A DNA stretch of 64,000 nucleotides from Marivirga arenosa (lineage in GTDB: Bacteria; Bacteroidota; Bacteroidia; Cytophagales; Cyclobacteriaceae). The stretch is from NCBI RefSeq assembly GCF_030503875.2, contig NZ_CP129968.2, positions 372,001 through 436,000 on the forward strand. The letters are read 5' to 3'. Of the stretch, positions 44,195 to 53,852 are shown piece after piece; within the stretch, counting starts at the first letter, position 1, and every line of letters begins with the position of its first letter. The notes under the pieces are model-generated. The model had not been told where the DNA came from and ran no database searches. It worked only from the letters and a program-made list of their open reading frames with translations. The translations under genes and the position numbers were made by a program.

Positions 44195-44202
44195 TAGTTT
44201 TG
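44195..44202 (+). promoter_or_regulatory. Possible -7 box of the purH promoter
   Basis: TAGTTTTG matches TAnnTTTG and lies 22 bp before the purH ATG. No TTG is found at 18-23 bp upstream. Confidence 0.35.
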
Positions 44203-44224
44203 CAACAAAATAATTCAGAGTAAA

Positions 44225-45751
44225 ATGTCAGTTAGAAAAATCCAATCAGCACTAATTTCAGTATTTCACAAAGATAATCTTGAGCCTATTATCAAATTAT
44301 TAAAGGATAAAGGCGTAACAATATATAGTACGGGTGGTACTCAAAAGTTTATTGAAGAGCAAGGAGCGGAGGTAATCCCAGTAGAGGACCTCACTAGTTA
44401 TCCTTCAATCTTGGGGGGAAGAGTGAAAACTTTACACCCCAAAGTGTTTGGTGGAATTTTAGGCAGAAGAGATTTAGAATCTGATAAAGCCCAATTACAA
44501 GAATATGACATTCCTGAAATTGATTTAGTAATTGTAGACTTATATCCATTTGAGCAAACTGTAGCCTCAGGTGCAAGCGAGCAAGATATTATCGAGAAAA
44601 TTGACATAGGTGGAATTTCTTTGATTAGAGCAGCAGCTAAAAATTTCAAAGATGTTGTGATTGTTGCTTCACAAAACCAATATGCTGATTTAGAAAAAGT
44701 ATTAGAAGAGAAAGACGGAAGCACTGACCTAAACGACAGAAAGGCTTTTGCTATTCATGCTTTTAATGTTTCTTCACATTACGATACCGCAATCTTTAAT
44801 TATTTTAATGAAGAGGATTCCATAAAAGGCTTTAAGCATAGCATTTCTGAAAGTAAAACTTTACGTTATGGTGAAAACCCTCACCAAGAAGGTGTATTCT
44901 TTGGAGATTTAGAAGAGCTTTTTGATCAATTAAACGGTAAAGAATTATCCTATAATAATTTAGTAGATGTTGATGCAGCGGTTTCTTTAATTGAAGAATT
45001 TGATAATGAAACCGCCTTTGCAATTCTCAAACATACGAATGCATGCGGTATGGCATTAGGCTCAACCGTAAAAGAAGCGTATCAAAAAGCGTTTGCGGCA
45101 GATACTCTTTCTGCTTTTGGTGGAGTTTTAATTACTAATGCTACTGTTGATAAAGAGGCTGCGGAAGAAATGCATTCTTTATTCTTCGAAATCTTAATTG
45201 CTCCTGATTTCACCGAAGAAGCATTAGAAATATTAAAAGGGAAGAAAAACAGAATTTTGCTGAAGAAGAAAACCAATCTTTCTACCAAAAAACAATTCAA
45301 GAGCTTATTGAATGGTGTTATTGAGCAAGATAGAGACCTTCATACAGACAGTAAATCAGACTTAAAAGTTGTTACAAAAGAAGCGCCTTCTAATGAGGAG
45401 GAAAAAGCACTATTATTTGCTTCGAAAATTTGCAAACATACGAAATCAAACACTATTGTGTTAGCCAATAATGGTCAGTTGCTAGCAAGTGGAGTAGGCC
45501 AAACTTCAAGAGTAGACGCTTTAAAGCAAGCGATTGAAAAGGCGAAAGTGTTCGGATTTGATTTGAATGGAGCCGTAATGGCATCTGATGCCTTTTTCCC
45601 ATTTCCTGATTGTGTAGAAATTGCAGACCAAGCTGGAATTACTGCAGTTATTCAACCAGGAGGTTCAATAAAAGATCAGGATAGTATTGATTATTGTGAT
45701 GCTCACGGTATGAGAATGGTGACTACCGGGATTAGACATTTTAAACATTAA
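44225..45751 (+). CDS. purH: AICAR transformylase / IMP cyclohydrolase
   Basis: The 508-residue bifunctional enzyme has an N-terminal IMPCH domain (STGGTQKFIEEQG; SYPSILGGRVKTLHPKVFGGIL). A C-terminal AICARFT domain follows, with SKTLRYGENPHQEG, LKHTNACGMALG and SDAFFPFPD. It performs the last two steps of purine synthesis. The AICARFT catalytic Lys-His pair is in ILKHTNACG. It is monocistronic. Confidence 0.97.
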   Translation: MSVRKIQSALISVFHKDNLEPIIKLLKDKGVTIYSTGGTQKFIEEQGAEVIPVEDLTSYPSILGGRVKTLHPKVFGGILGRRDLESDKAQLQEYDIPEIDLVIVDLYPFEQTVASGASEQDIIEKIDIGGISLIRAAAKNFKDVVIVASQNQYADLEKVLEEKDGSTDLNDRKAFAIHAFNVSSHYDTAIFNYFNEEDSIKGFKHSISESKTLRYGENPHQEGVFFGDLEELFDQLNGKELSYNNLVDVDAAVSLIEEFDNETAFAILKHTNACGMALGSTVKEAYQKAFAADTLSAFGGVLITNATVDKEAAEEMHSLFFEILIAPDFTEEALEILKGKKNRILLKKKTNLSTKKQFKSLLNGVIEQDRDLHTDSKSDLKVVTKEAPSNEEEKALLFASKICKHTKSNTIVLANNGQLLASGVGQTSRVDALKQAIEKAKVFGFDLNGAVMASDAFFPFPDCVEIADQAGITAVIQPGGSIKDQDSIDYCDAHGMRMVTTGIRHFKH

Positions 45752-45865
45752 AAATCATTCTTTTAGATAAATCTTGAAATATTTTAGTTGAACGTCTTAA
45801 TTTATCAAACTAATTTGTAAATTTCCAAAGCGATAATTTTTAATATATAATTTACACGAACATCC

Positions 45866-46894
45866 ATGGGGATATTTGATTTCTTTTCAAGTGACATAGC
45901 CATCGATTTAGGTACAGCCAATACCTTAATTATTCATAAAGATAAGATAGTAGTAGACGAACCTTCTATTATTGCCATTGATAAGGCAACTAATAAGGTT
46001 TTAGCCATTGGTCGTCAGGCCATGCAGATGCATGAAAAGACTCACGAAAACATAAAAACAATTCGTCCTTTAAAAGACGGGGTGATTGCAGATTTCCATG
46101 CTGCGGAACATATGATTCGTGGAATGATTAAAATGATTGACGGTGGCAAAAGAAGCTTTATGCCTTCTTCCCACAGAATGGTGATTTGTATTCCTTCAGG
46201 AATTACGGAAGTTGAAAAAAGAGCAGTACGAGATTCAGCTGAGCATGCTGGCGCTAAGGAAGTATACATGATACACGAACCTATCGCAGCGAGTATCGGT
46301 ATTGGCGTTGACATTGAGCAGCCGGTTGGTTCTATGGTAGTTGATATTGGAGGAGGTACTACAGAAATTGCGGTTATAGCTTTGTCGGGTATTGTTTGTG
46401 ATCAATCCATCAGAGTAGCCGGTGATACATTTACTAAAGATATTCTAGATTATATGCGTAGGCAGCATAACCTATTAATAGGTGAGCGATCTGCGGAAAA
46501 AATAAAAATTGAAGTTGGGGCAGCCCTAACGGAATTAGATGACGGTCCGGAAGATTATGAAATCAGAGGTCGTGATTTAATGACAGGGATTCCTAAAGTT
46601 ATTAAAGTTTCTTATTCTGAAATAGCTTTTGCGATTGATAAGTCTGTATCAAAAATTGAAGAGGCCGTGTTGAAAGCATTGGAGATTTCACCGCCCGAAT
46701 TGTCAGCTGATATTTATGACAATGGAATTCATTTAACTGGTGGAGGTGCTTTATTAAGAGGACTTGATAAACGCCTAGCCCTTAAAACTAAATTGCCAAT
46801 TCACGTGGCAGATGATCCGCTAAGAGCAGTAGTTCGCGGAACAGGCCTAGCTTTGAAAAATTTAAATCATTACAAAGCAGTTTTAATGAGTTAA
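45866..46894 (+). CDS. mreB: Rod shape-determining protein MreB
   Basis: The 342-residue actin homologue has the phosphate 1 motif DIAIDLGTANTLI at residues 9-21 and the phosphate 2 region MVVDIGGGTTEIAVI. The adenosine motif HLTGGGALLRGLD is near the C terminus. It polymerises under the inner membrane and directs peptidoglycan elongation. It heads the mreB-mreC-mreD-mrdA-rodA run. A hairpin follows its stop, so mreB may be transcribed at a higher level than the rest. Confidence 0.97.
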   Translation: MGIFDFFSSDIAIDLGTANTLIIHKDKIVVDEPSIIAIDKATNKVLAIGRQAMQMHEKTHENIKTIRPLKDGVIADFHAAEHMIRGMIKMIDGGKRSFMPSSHRMVICIPSGITEVEKRAVRDSAEHAGAKEVYMIHEPIAASIGIGVDIEQPVGSMVVDIGGGTTEIAVIALSGIVCDQSIRVAGDTFTKDILDYMRRQHNLLIGERSAEKIKIEVGAALTELDDGPEDYEIRGRDLMTGIPKVIKVSYSEIAFAIDKSVSKIEEAVLKALEISPPELSADIYDNGIHLTGGGALLRGLDKRLALKTKLPIHVADDPLRAVVRGTGLALKNLNHYKAVLMS

Positions 46895-46923
46895 ATGAGG
46901 CATCAAAAATGTAAAATATTTGG

Positions 46924-46957
46924 AAAAGGGAATCCTGTGAAAGGCATTCCTTTTTCC
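46924..46957 (+). terminator. Hairpin between mreB and mreC (partial terminator)
   Basis: AAAAGGGAAT (46924-46933) pairs with ATTCCTTTTT (46946-46955) with one G-T pair and a 12-nt loop, ending in a T-run. It lies 30 bp after the mreB stop, inside an otherwise continuous operon. It probably lowers expression of mreC and later genes relative to mreB. Confidence 0.55.
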
Positions 46958-47000
46958 GTTTTAAAGCATTTTATTTTATTGCCTATAATACTAATGGTGA

Positions 47001-47834
47001 ATGCGTAGGTTATTTCAGTTTATTTATCAATATAGAGCTTTCTTCCTCTTCCTATTATTGGAGGTGTTAAGTGCGTGGTTAGTAGTAAACCATAATGATT
47101 ACATTAGCGCATCTTATTTTAATTCTTCTAGTGCATTTGTGGGCAATGTTTATGAAAATAAACAAGCCGTGCAAGATTATTTTGCTCTTGCAGATGTTAA
47201 TAAAAATTTAGCGGAAGAAAACGAGATTTTAAGAAACCGTCTTTCTGGTGATAGTATTTTAATTGATACAACAGAAAACGCAATCCCTTTTGGTTTATCC
47301 GGACAATATGAATTTGTAAGCGGGAAAGTGGTGAATAATTCAGTGCATCGATTCCGAAACTACTTTACTTTAAATATTGGTGAGAAAGATGGAGTAAAGG
47401 AAGGCATGGGTGTAATCAATCCAAAAGGAGTAGTGGGAAAAGTAAAAAGTGTATCCAAAAACTTTTCAACTGCTTATTCAGCACTCCATAGTAAACTCTT
47501 GATATCCGCATTAATTGAAGATACCAAAACTTTATGTACCGTAAGATGGTCGGGTGAGGATCCTACAGAAATATCTTTAGAATATGTTCCTCGCCATATC
47601 CAAGTAAAGGAAGGAATGCTAGTGGTGAGTTCAGGATTTGATTCTATTTTTCCTGAAGGGGTAAAAATAGGAACCATAAAAGAAGTAGAATTAAACGAAG
47701 AATCTACTTTTTATGATATTACACTTTCTTTATCCGCTGATTTTTTCAGCTTAGATTATGTATATGTAATCGGAAATAAATTAAAGCAGGAAAAAGACTC
47801 TTTAGAAACAGAATTAGTTATAGAAGATGAATAG
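47001..47834 (+). CDS. mreC: Rod shape-determining protein MreC
   Basis: The 277-residue protein has one N-terminal membrane anchor (about residues 12-28), a coiled-coil segment to about residue 90 and the beta-rich MreC domain (EKDGVKEGMGVINPKGVVGKV; VPRHIQVKEGMLVVSSG). It is a periplasmic scaffold connecting MreB to the elongation synthases. It overlaps mreD by 8 bp. Confidence 0.95.
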   Translation: MRRLFQFIYQYRAFFLFLLLEVLSAWLVVNHNDYISASYFNSSSAFVGNVYENKQAVQDYFALADVNKNLAEENEILRNRLSGDSILIDTTENAIPFGLSGQYEFVSGKVVNNSVHRFRNYFTLNIGEKDGVKEGMGVINPKGVVGKVKSVSKNFSTAYSALHSKLLISALIEDTKTLCTVRWSGEDPTEISLEYVPRHIQVKEGMLVVSSGFDSIFPEGVKIGTIKEVELNEESTFYDITLSLSADFFSLDYVYVIGNKLKQEKDSLETELVIEDE

Positions 47835-48348
47835 TAGCAATAACTTAAAGCAAATACTAATCTGGGTGCTATTTGTCGCATCGCAAATCTTATTTGCACA
47901 AAACTTTGTGCTCTATAATCGTGCATTCTGTTTCGTTTATGTAGGTTTTTTATTGTTGTTGCCTTTGGGCTTTTCCAGACTTAATACCTTGTTGATAGGG
48001 GTTGTCACTGGTTTTGTTATCGATTTATTTTACAACAGCTTAGGAACTCATATGGCTGCAATGACGTTCATAGCGTTCCTTCGTCCTATTTGGTTAAATG
48101 CTATTACGCCAAGAGGAGGCTACGAAAATATTGATACCCCTTCTGTTAAGGATTTAAGTTTATCATGGTTTTTAGCTTATGCATTACCGCTGATGTTCCT
48201 TCATTTGGCAGTAGTTTTTTTCATTGAGGCCGGAGGATTTCACATGTTTTTTTATGTGATATCAAAAGTATTATTGAGCACTTTATTAACCGTATTGGTG
48301 TTAGTAATTCTACAATATCTATTTTATTCTAAGGGAAGATATTCATGA
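47827..48348 (+). CDS. mreD: Rod shape-determining protein MreD
   Basis: The 173-residue protein has about five hydrophobic segments with the GFVIDLFYNSLGTHM region typical of MreD in Bacteroidota. It is an inner-membrane component of the elongasome. It overlaps both mreC (8 bp) and mrdA (4 bp), consistent with tight coupling. Confidence 0.9.
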   Translation: MNSSNNLKQILIWVLFVASQILFAQNFVLYNRAFCFVYVGFLLLLPLGFSRLNTLLIGVVTGFVIDLFYNSLGTHMAAMTFIAFLRPIWLNAITPRGGYENIDTPSVKDLSLSWFLAYALPLMFLHLAVVFFIEAGGFHMFFYVISKVLLSTLLTVLVLVILQYLFYSKGRYS

Positions 48349-50156
48349 TTGAAAACAGAAAGTACATTATTCAGGGTCTGATTATTTTAGTAGGATTAGT
48401 TTTTATAGGAAAGCTTTTTTCTATTCAAGTAATGGACAGCAGATATAAGCTGGCTGCTGAGAATAATGTCATCAATAAAGTTGTCCAATATCCATACAGA
48501 GGGTTAATTCTAGATAGAAATAATAAAATTATAGTTCATAACACACCTGTTTATGATATCATGGTGGTACCCAAAGAAGTAGAAGTAGAGGATACCACCG
48601 CCTTTTGTAATCTTTTTGATATAACAGAAAAAGAGTTTGAAGAGAAAATCAATAAGGCAAAATCCTATTCCTACATTAAACAATCATTATTCTTTCCTCA
48701 ATTAAGCAATGAAGAATTTGCTAAAATTCAAACACGTTTAGTGGAATACAAAGGTTTCTATCCCGTTGCCAGAACAGTGAGGAAATATCCAGAACCAGTT
48801 TTGGCGAATGGTTTAGGCTATATAGGCGAAGTAAGTAAACGGCAGCTCCAAAGAGACACTTCTAACTATTATAAACAAGGTGACTTTATTGGGATTTCTG
48901 GAATAGAGGCTGCTTATGAGGAAGAGTTAAGAGGAAAACGAGGAGTGAAATATAAACTCGTAAACGTTAGGGGTATAGAGAAAGGGTCTTTCAATGATGG
49001 TCAGTTCGATACGCTTTCAGTACCAGGAAATAATTTGGTTACTACTATTGATTTAGAGCTTCAGAAATATGCTGAATATTTGATGGAGGATAAAGTGGGA
49101 AGTATAGTAGCCATTGAACCCTCAACTGGTGAAATCTTGGCATTTGTTAATAGTCCCTCTTATGACCCTAATCTTTTAGCAGGAAGAAATTACAGTAAGA
49201 ATTTTAGCAAGCTAAATCAGGATACGCTTAAGCCATTATTTAACAGACCCATCATGGCCCAGTATCGCCCGGGTTCAGTTTTTAAACTGGTGCAATCACT
49301 TATTGCATTGCAAGAAGGTGTAATTAGGCCCTCAACCAGGACAGTATGTAATCGTGGAATTATTAATTGTCATGGGGCTCATACCAATGAAGATTTACAT
49401 GGGGCGATAAAATTTTCTTGTAATCCTTATTTCTATCAAACTTTCAGAAAAATAATTCAACAAGGCGAAGTAGAAGGCATGAATCGTGATGCAAGAGTTG
49501 GGCTTACAAAATGGAATAATTACTTAAGTGATTTAGGTTTTGGAAGAAAACTAGGAGTTGATATTCCGAATGAAAGTAAAGGGCTAGTTCCAGACACAAC
49601 CTATTATGACTATTATTATAAAAGAAACAGCTGGAATTTTTACACGATCTATTCACTAAGTATTGGGGAAGGTGAATTACTTACTACGCCTCTTCAAGTA
49701 GCGAACTTAGCTTCAATTCTTGCGAATAGAGGGTATTTTATTAGGCCTCATATGGTGAAAGGAATTGACACGCCCGATTCATACTATAAACTTGAGTTTG
49801 AAAAGGAGAAAACCGGCATTGATTCAGTTCATTTTAAAACGGTAGTAGATGCCATGGCTGAAATTGTGGATGGTACAGCCAGAATTGCTAGGGTGAAAGA
49901 TGTAGAAATTGCAGGAAAAACAGGGACTGTTCAAAATAAGAATAGCTTCGATCACTCAGCCTTTATGGCTTTTGCTCCTAAAGAGAATCCGCAAATTGCC
50001 ATTTCAGTATATGTTGAAAATGCCGGTTGGGGTGGTGGTGTTGCTGCTGCCATTACAGGTTTGTTAATTGAAAAATATATTAAAGGAGAAGTTGCTTCAA
50101 ACAGAGCCTGGGTTGAAAATTATGTGATGACTAAAGCCTATTTGAATAATTTATGA
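48345..50156 (+). CDS. mrdA: Penicillin-binding protein 2 (elongation transpeptidase)
   Basis: The 603-residue class B PBP has one N-terminal membrane anchor and a dimerisation/pedestal domain (YPYRGLILDRNNKI). The transpeptidase motifs are SVFK (SxxK) near residue 325, SCN (SxN) near 366 and KTGT near 525. It crosslinks peptidoglycan during cell elongation together with RodA. Start and end overlap the neighbours by 4 bp. Confidence 0.96.
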   Translation: MIENRKYIIQGLIILVGLVFIGKLFSIQVMDSRYKLAAENNVINKVVQYPYRGLILDRNNKIIVHNTPVYDIMVVPKEVEVEDTTAFCNLFDITEKEFEEKINKAKSYSYIKQSLFFPQLSNEEFAKIQTRLVEYKGFYPVARTVRKYPEPVLANGLGYIGEVSKRQLQRDTSNYYKQGDFIGISGIEAAYEEELRGKRGVKYKLVNVRGIEKGSFNDGQFDTLSVPGNNLVTTIDLELQKYAEYLMEDKVGSIVAIEPSTGEILAFVNSPSYDPNLLAGRNYSKNFSKLNQDTLKPLFNRPIMAQYRPGSVFKLVQSLIALQEGVIRPSTRTVCNRGIINCHGAHTNEDLHGAIKFSCNPYFYQTFRKIIQQGEVEGMNRDARVGLTKWNNYLSDLGFGRKLGVDIPNESKGLVPDTTYYDYYYKRNSWNFYTIYSLSIGEGELLTTPLQVANLASILANRGYFIRPHMVKGIDTPDSYYKLEFEKEKTGIDSVHFKTVVDAMAEIVDGTARIARVKDVEIAGKTGTVQNKNSFDHSAFMAFAPKENPQIAISVYVENAGWGGGVAAAITGLLIEKYIKGEVASNRAWVENYVMTKAYLNNL

Positions 50157-51421
50157 GAAGACAGGATAGCATTTGGAATAGAGTTGATTGGCTGTTGATC
50201 ACAGTGTTTTTCCTTCTTGTATTGTTAGGTTGGCTGAATATTTATGCGGTTGTTTACGATGCTGAGCAAGCTCAAAATATTTTCAGCTTCGATCTTAACT
50301 CAGGTAAACAATTGGTATGGATTGCGGGCTCAGTTGTGATCATTATTACCATTATGATATTGGATTTCAAGTTCTTCGATTCCTTTGCGTATTATATTTA
50401 TGGTGGGTTTATAGTATTACTGATCCTTGTGTTATTCTTTGGTAGGGAGATTGCTGGTAATCAATCCTGGTTTGTATTTGGTCCAGTACGATTACAACCT
50501 TCGGAGTTCACAAAATTTGCCACGGCTTTAGCCATAGCCAAATACTTCAGTAGCCGAAATGTCAGATTAGATCGTTTTAATGAGCAGATTAAATCCTCTT
50601 TGTTTGTTTTAGTCCCAATGGGCTTAATTATTATGCAAGGTGATGTGGGGACAGCTTTAGTTTTCATCAGTTTTATACTGGTTTATTATCGGGAAGGACT
50701 GCCTTCTTTTTATGTGATAACGGGTGTATCTGCAGCAATTATTTTCATACTTACCTTATTGATTGACCAGCTCTATTTAACTATAGGTGTGATTGTTATT
50801 GCTACTGTTATAGTCGTAATTAATAATAAGCGATTGAAAAATATCGGAATCACTATATTGGTGTCAGTCTTAGTAATTGGTGTAATTCAAAGTGTGGATT
50901 ATGTGGTTTCAGATGTATTGAAGCCACACCAGCAGAACCGATTAAAAGCTCTGGTAAATCCTGATGCTGATCCATTAGGTTACGGTTGGAATGTGACCCA
51001 GTCAAAAATCGCAATTGGTTCTGGCGGTACTTTTGGAAAGGGCTTTTTAGAAGGGACTCAAACTAAATTTGACTTTGTTCCGGAACAAAGTACTGACTTT
51101 ATTTTCTGCACTATAGGAGAAGAGCACGGCTGGGCAGGAAGCTTTATTTTGATATTCCTTTTCTTAGTATTGATGATAAGAATTATATTCCTAGCAGAAC
51201 GGCAAAAGTCAAATTTTGCAAGAATTTATGGTTATGCTGTGGCAGGAATTTTCTTTTTCCACTTTGGGATTAACATCGGGATGACCATTGGTTTATTTCC
51301 CGTTGCTGGTATTCCTTTGCCTTTCTTTAGTTATGGAGGTTCATCGCTTTGGTCTTTTACCATTCTACTATTTACACTAATTAAGTTAGATGCACATAGA
51401 ATGCAGGTACTGACCAGATGA
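50153..51421 (+). CDS. rodA: Rod shape-determining protein RodA (SEDS glycosyltransferase)
   Basis: The 422-residue SEDS protein has about ten membrane segments. It carries the FVFGPVRLQPSEFTKFA motif, the GFLEGTQTKFDFVPEQSTDFIF segment with the catalytic Asp region, and a C-terminal GIPLPFFSYGGSS motif. It polymerises peptidoglycan glycan strands in partnership with PBP2. It ends the shape operon and converges with the imelysin gene, with 4 bp between stops. Confidence 0.96.
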   Translation: MRRQDSIWNRVDWLLITVFFLLVLLGWLNIYAVVYDAEQAQNIFSFDLNSGKQLVWIAGSVVIIITIMILDFKFFDSFAYYIYGGFIVLLILVLFFGREIAGNQSWFVFGPVRLQPSEFTKFATALAIAKYFSSRNVRLDRFNEQIKSSLFVLVPMGLIIMQGDVGTALVFISFILVYYREGLPSFYVITGVSAAIIFILTLLIDQLYLTIGVIVIATVIVVINNKRLKNIGITILVSVLVIGVIQSVDYVVSDVLKPHQQNRLKALVNPDADPLGYGWNVTQSKIAIGSGGTFGKGFLEGTQTKFDFVPEQSTDFIFCTIGEEHGWAGSFILIFLFLVLMIRIIFLAERQKSNFARIYGYAVAGIFFFHFGINIGMTIGLFPVAGIPLPFFSYGGSSLWSFTILLFTLIKLDAHRMQVLTR

Positions 51422-51425
51422 TAAT

Positions 51426-52466
51426 TTAGTCGCCATCACCATCGCTGAAGGTGGTTACTAAACCAAGCTGACCCATCAGTTCTGTTTTTAAAAGTATACC
51501 TAGATTAAGTGATTCAAGATATATTTGATCTACTTGTTTAGAGCTTTCAGTAATCATTTTAGCTAGGCTTTCTTGGCTATCAATTCTTGCTAGAACTGTA
51601 TTTATTTGGTTATTTATTTTTTCATTTAGTGGTAAGTTATCCGATACTTTAATATTCAAATTTTTCAAATAATCATCAACTCCTTCTTTTTCTCCTCCAT
51701 TAAAGGATTGCTGTAGGGCAAGCAATTTAGCTTCTATAATAGCTAATGAAGTTTGGCTGTATGGAGCCTGGAGGTTATAGATGTTCTTCTCAACTCCCAC
51801 AGTTTTTCCAGCAGGTCTTCCTACTTCATCCCCTTTGATATAATCCGCCATTTCAATCCATTGATTGGTTAATTTGCTGATGCTGGAGTTAATGCCACTG
51901 CCCGTATTTTTACTAAACTCTTCAGCATAATTATTTTCCCATTGAGTTAATACTTCTTGATTAAGCTCTGATAATTGATTACTTAGCATTAATATGAACT
52001 TAAGCTGATTATCATTTAATGTTTCATTTGTGAAAAGCACAAATTCTATGGCTCCTAAACCTTGTACGTTACTGCCAAGTGAAGAAATGAAACCTTTCTC
52101 CTGATTATAATTGGCAATTGCACTTTGGATTTTAGTAGTGTCAACTGGAAAATAATAGAAGTTATTTTCAATCAATAAATCATCTATGGGCCCAAAGCGG
52201 TAGGGCGCTGTCTTGGCCCAGCTAATTGAAGCAGTATTCCATGAGCTTCTAAGATCTGCTATGCTATTTGCCTTTTGTTGGAAATCATTAAATGATTGCT
52301 TCAGCTTTTCAAAGTTATTTAAACTCTCTTGGTAGGCAGGAATTGCTAAATTATAAGCAATGTTTTTTAACATTGGCTCTTTATCGAAATCAGTATTTTT
52401 ATCTCCGGAATTGCATCCAAATAGAAAAGTCAAACTGATTAATAATGCGAACTTGAGGAATTTCAT
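51426..52466 (-). CDS. Imelysin family lipoprotein (second copy)
   Basis: The 346-residue protein has a lipoprotein signal (LTFLFGC, Cys18) and the imelysin/peptidase M75-like helical fold. It includes RFGPIDDLLIENNFYYFPVD and GSNVQGLGAIEFVLF. The classic GxHxxE motif reads VQGLGAIEFVLF, so the usual His is Leu/Gly, unlike the copy at 53853. Imelysins take part in iron uptake or are regulated by iron. It is the last gene of the three-gene unit and reaches to within 4 bp of rodA. Confidence 0.88.
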   Translation of the reverse strand: MKFLKFALLISLTFLFGCNSGDKNTDFDKEPMLKNIAYNLAIPAYQESLNNFEKLKQSFNDFQQKANSIADLRSSWNTASISWAKTAPYRFGPIDDLLIENNFYYFPVDTTKIQSAIANYNQEKGFISSLGSNVQGLGAIEFVLFTNETLNDNQLKFILMLSNQLSELNQEVLTQWENNYAEEFSKNTGSGINSSISKLTNQWIEMADYIKGDEVGRPAGKTVGVEKNIYNLQAPYSQTSLAIIEAKLLALQQSFNGGEKEGVDDYLKNLNIKVSDNLPLNEKINNQINTVLARIDSQESLAKMITESSKQVDQIYLESLNLGILLKTELMGQLGLVTTFSDGDGD

Positions 52467-52467
52467 A

Positions 52468-53850
52468 TTATAAAGAGTTTACAAAGGCGATTAAATTTTC
52501 TCTATTGATTTTTGATAGTTGTTTGAATTCTTCTTGGCTGTTTTGCGCTTCACCCCCATGCCACAGAATAGCTTCTTCAACATTTCGAGCTCGGCCATCA
52601 TGCAATAAAGTAGTATGACCATTCACTGTTTTTACCAATCCGAGTCCCCATAAAGGTGCAGTTCTCCACTCCACACCATTAGCTTCATTGTCTGGTCTAT
52701 GATCGGCTAAGCCTTCACCCATATCGTGTAGCAATAAGTCAGTATAAGGATATATTTTTTGATTGCTAAATTCTTCAATATCCGCATTATCCTTGGTAGT
52801 AAATGATGGGGTATGGCATTTCTGGCATCCAATTTCATGAAAGAGCTTTTGACCATCCACAACATTTTTGGTTCTTGCATTTCTTCTTTTTGGAACTGCT
52901 AATACCTGAGAATAAAGGGTAACTCGATCTAAAATATCATCCGTAACTTCAGGTTCGCCTCCATTTATGATAGAGGCTAATAATTGAGCTTCCGTATCGT
53001 TTTGAGCTGGAAAAATAGTACTAGTTAGCCCCATATCACCTTGAAATGCGCCAGCTACTTGTTGCTTTACGGTAGGTTCATTTGCCTTCCAGCCAAATCG
53101 ACCAATCACTTTTTTTCCTTCTACTACATCTTCAACATAATTTGGACGACCCGAAATGCCGTCATTATTTTTATCATCAGGATCAGCTATTGCTAAAATG
53201 TCTTCCTTGCTGATCGCTTCAAGTAAACCTAAACCAATAATATGAGGAGCAACTCTCGGAGAAACCATAACTTTCTCATCTATGTCTCCATAATTAAGAT
53301 TCTCGAAACTGTAAGTAGGCTTTCTTAATGAATATTCAGTGCCATCTGCATATCGCCCTTTTACTTCTTCGTATTCAATTTTAACATCACCCTCCTCTTT
53401 TGCGCCAATAATCGCCAAATGGTTAAACTGATTTCCGTAGTTAGGGACAGGAACCACTTTGCCTTCCGCATTTTCTACACTTAACCTAAAAAGTAGAGCG
53501 GATGATTGACCTTTTTCGAATCCAGGCTCTCCTTTACCATCTAAGAAGTGACAGCTTGAGCAGGACTTAGCATTTAACAAAGGACCTAAACCATCTAAAT
53601 CTTCAGTGGAGGCCGGAGCTGTTACCCAATTTCTTTTAAAGAAGGCATTTCCGGTTACAAATTGCATTTGTTTTGCATCGGAAATTTTGGGAGCCGCATG
53701 ACCAAATGCGTTTACTGAAAAATCATCTGTTGTGGCAGCATCCCCTCCAGGATAAAGAGATGACTCGCTTACGGCTTCATAACTTTCCTTGCTACTGCAA
53801 GAAAAAATGAAGAGGGCGATTAATAAATATAAAGAGTAACTATTTCTCAT
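52468..53850 (-). CDS. Di-heme oxidoreductase (DHOR/DUF1111), lipoprotein
   Basis: The 460-residue protein begins with a lipobox signal (FIFSC, Cys18). It has two haem c-binding motifs: CSSCH near residue 97, in the NAKSCSSCHFLDG segment, and CQKCH near 345. The rest matches the putative thiol oxidoreductase/DHOR family, in which two c-type haems act in periplasmic electron transfer. It lies between two imelysin genes with 1- and 2-bp gaps. This is a recurrent gene order in Bacteroidota and Proteobacteria, thought to serve iron acquisition. Confidence 0.92.
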   Translation of the reverse strand: MRNSYSLYLLIALFIFSCSSKESYEAVSESSLYPGGDAATTDDFSVNAFGHAAPKISDAKQMQFVTGNAFFKRNWVTAPASTEDLDGLGPLLNAKSCSSCHFLDGKGEPGFEKGQSSALLFRLSVENAEGKVVPVPNYGNQFNHLAIIGAKEEGDVKIEYEEVKGRYADGTEYSLRKPTYSFENLNYGDIDEKVMVSPRVAPHIIGLGLLEAISKEDILAIADPDDKNNDGISGRPNYVEDVVEGKKVIGRFGWKANEPTVKQQVAGAFQGDMGLTSTIFPAQNDTEAQLLASIINGGEPEVTDDILDRVTLYSQVLAVPKRRNARTKNVVDGQKLFHEIGCQKCHTPSFTTKDNADIEEFSNQKIYPYTDLLLHDMGEGLADHRPDNEANGVEWRTAPLWGLGLVKTVNGHTTLLHDGRARNVEEAILWHGGEAQNSQEEFKQLSKINRENLIAFVNSL

Positions 53851-53852
53851 TT

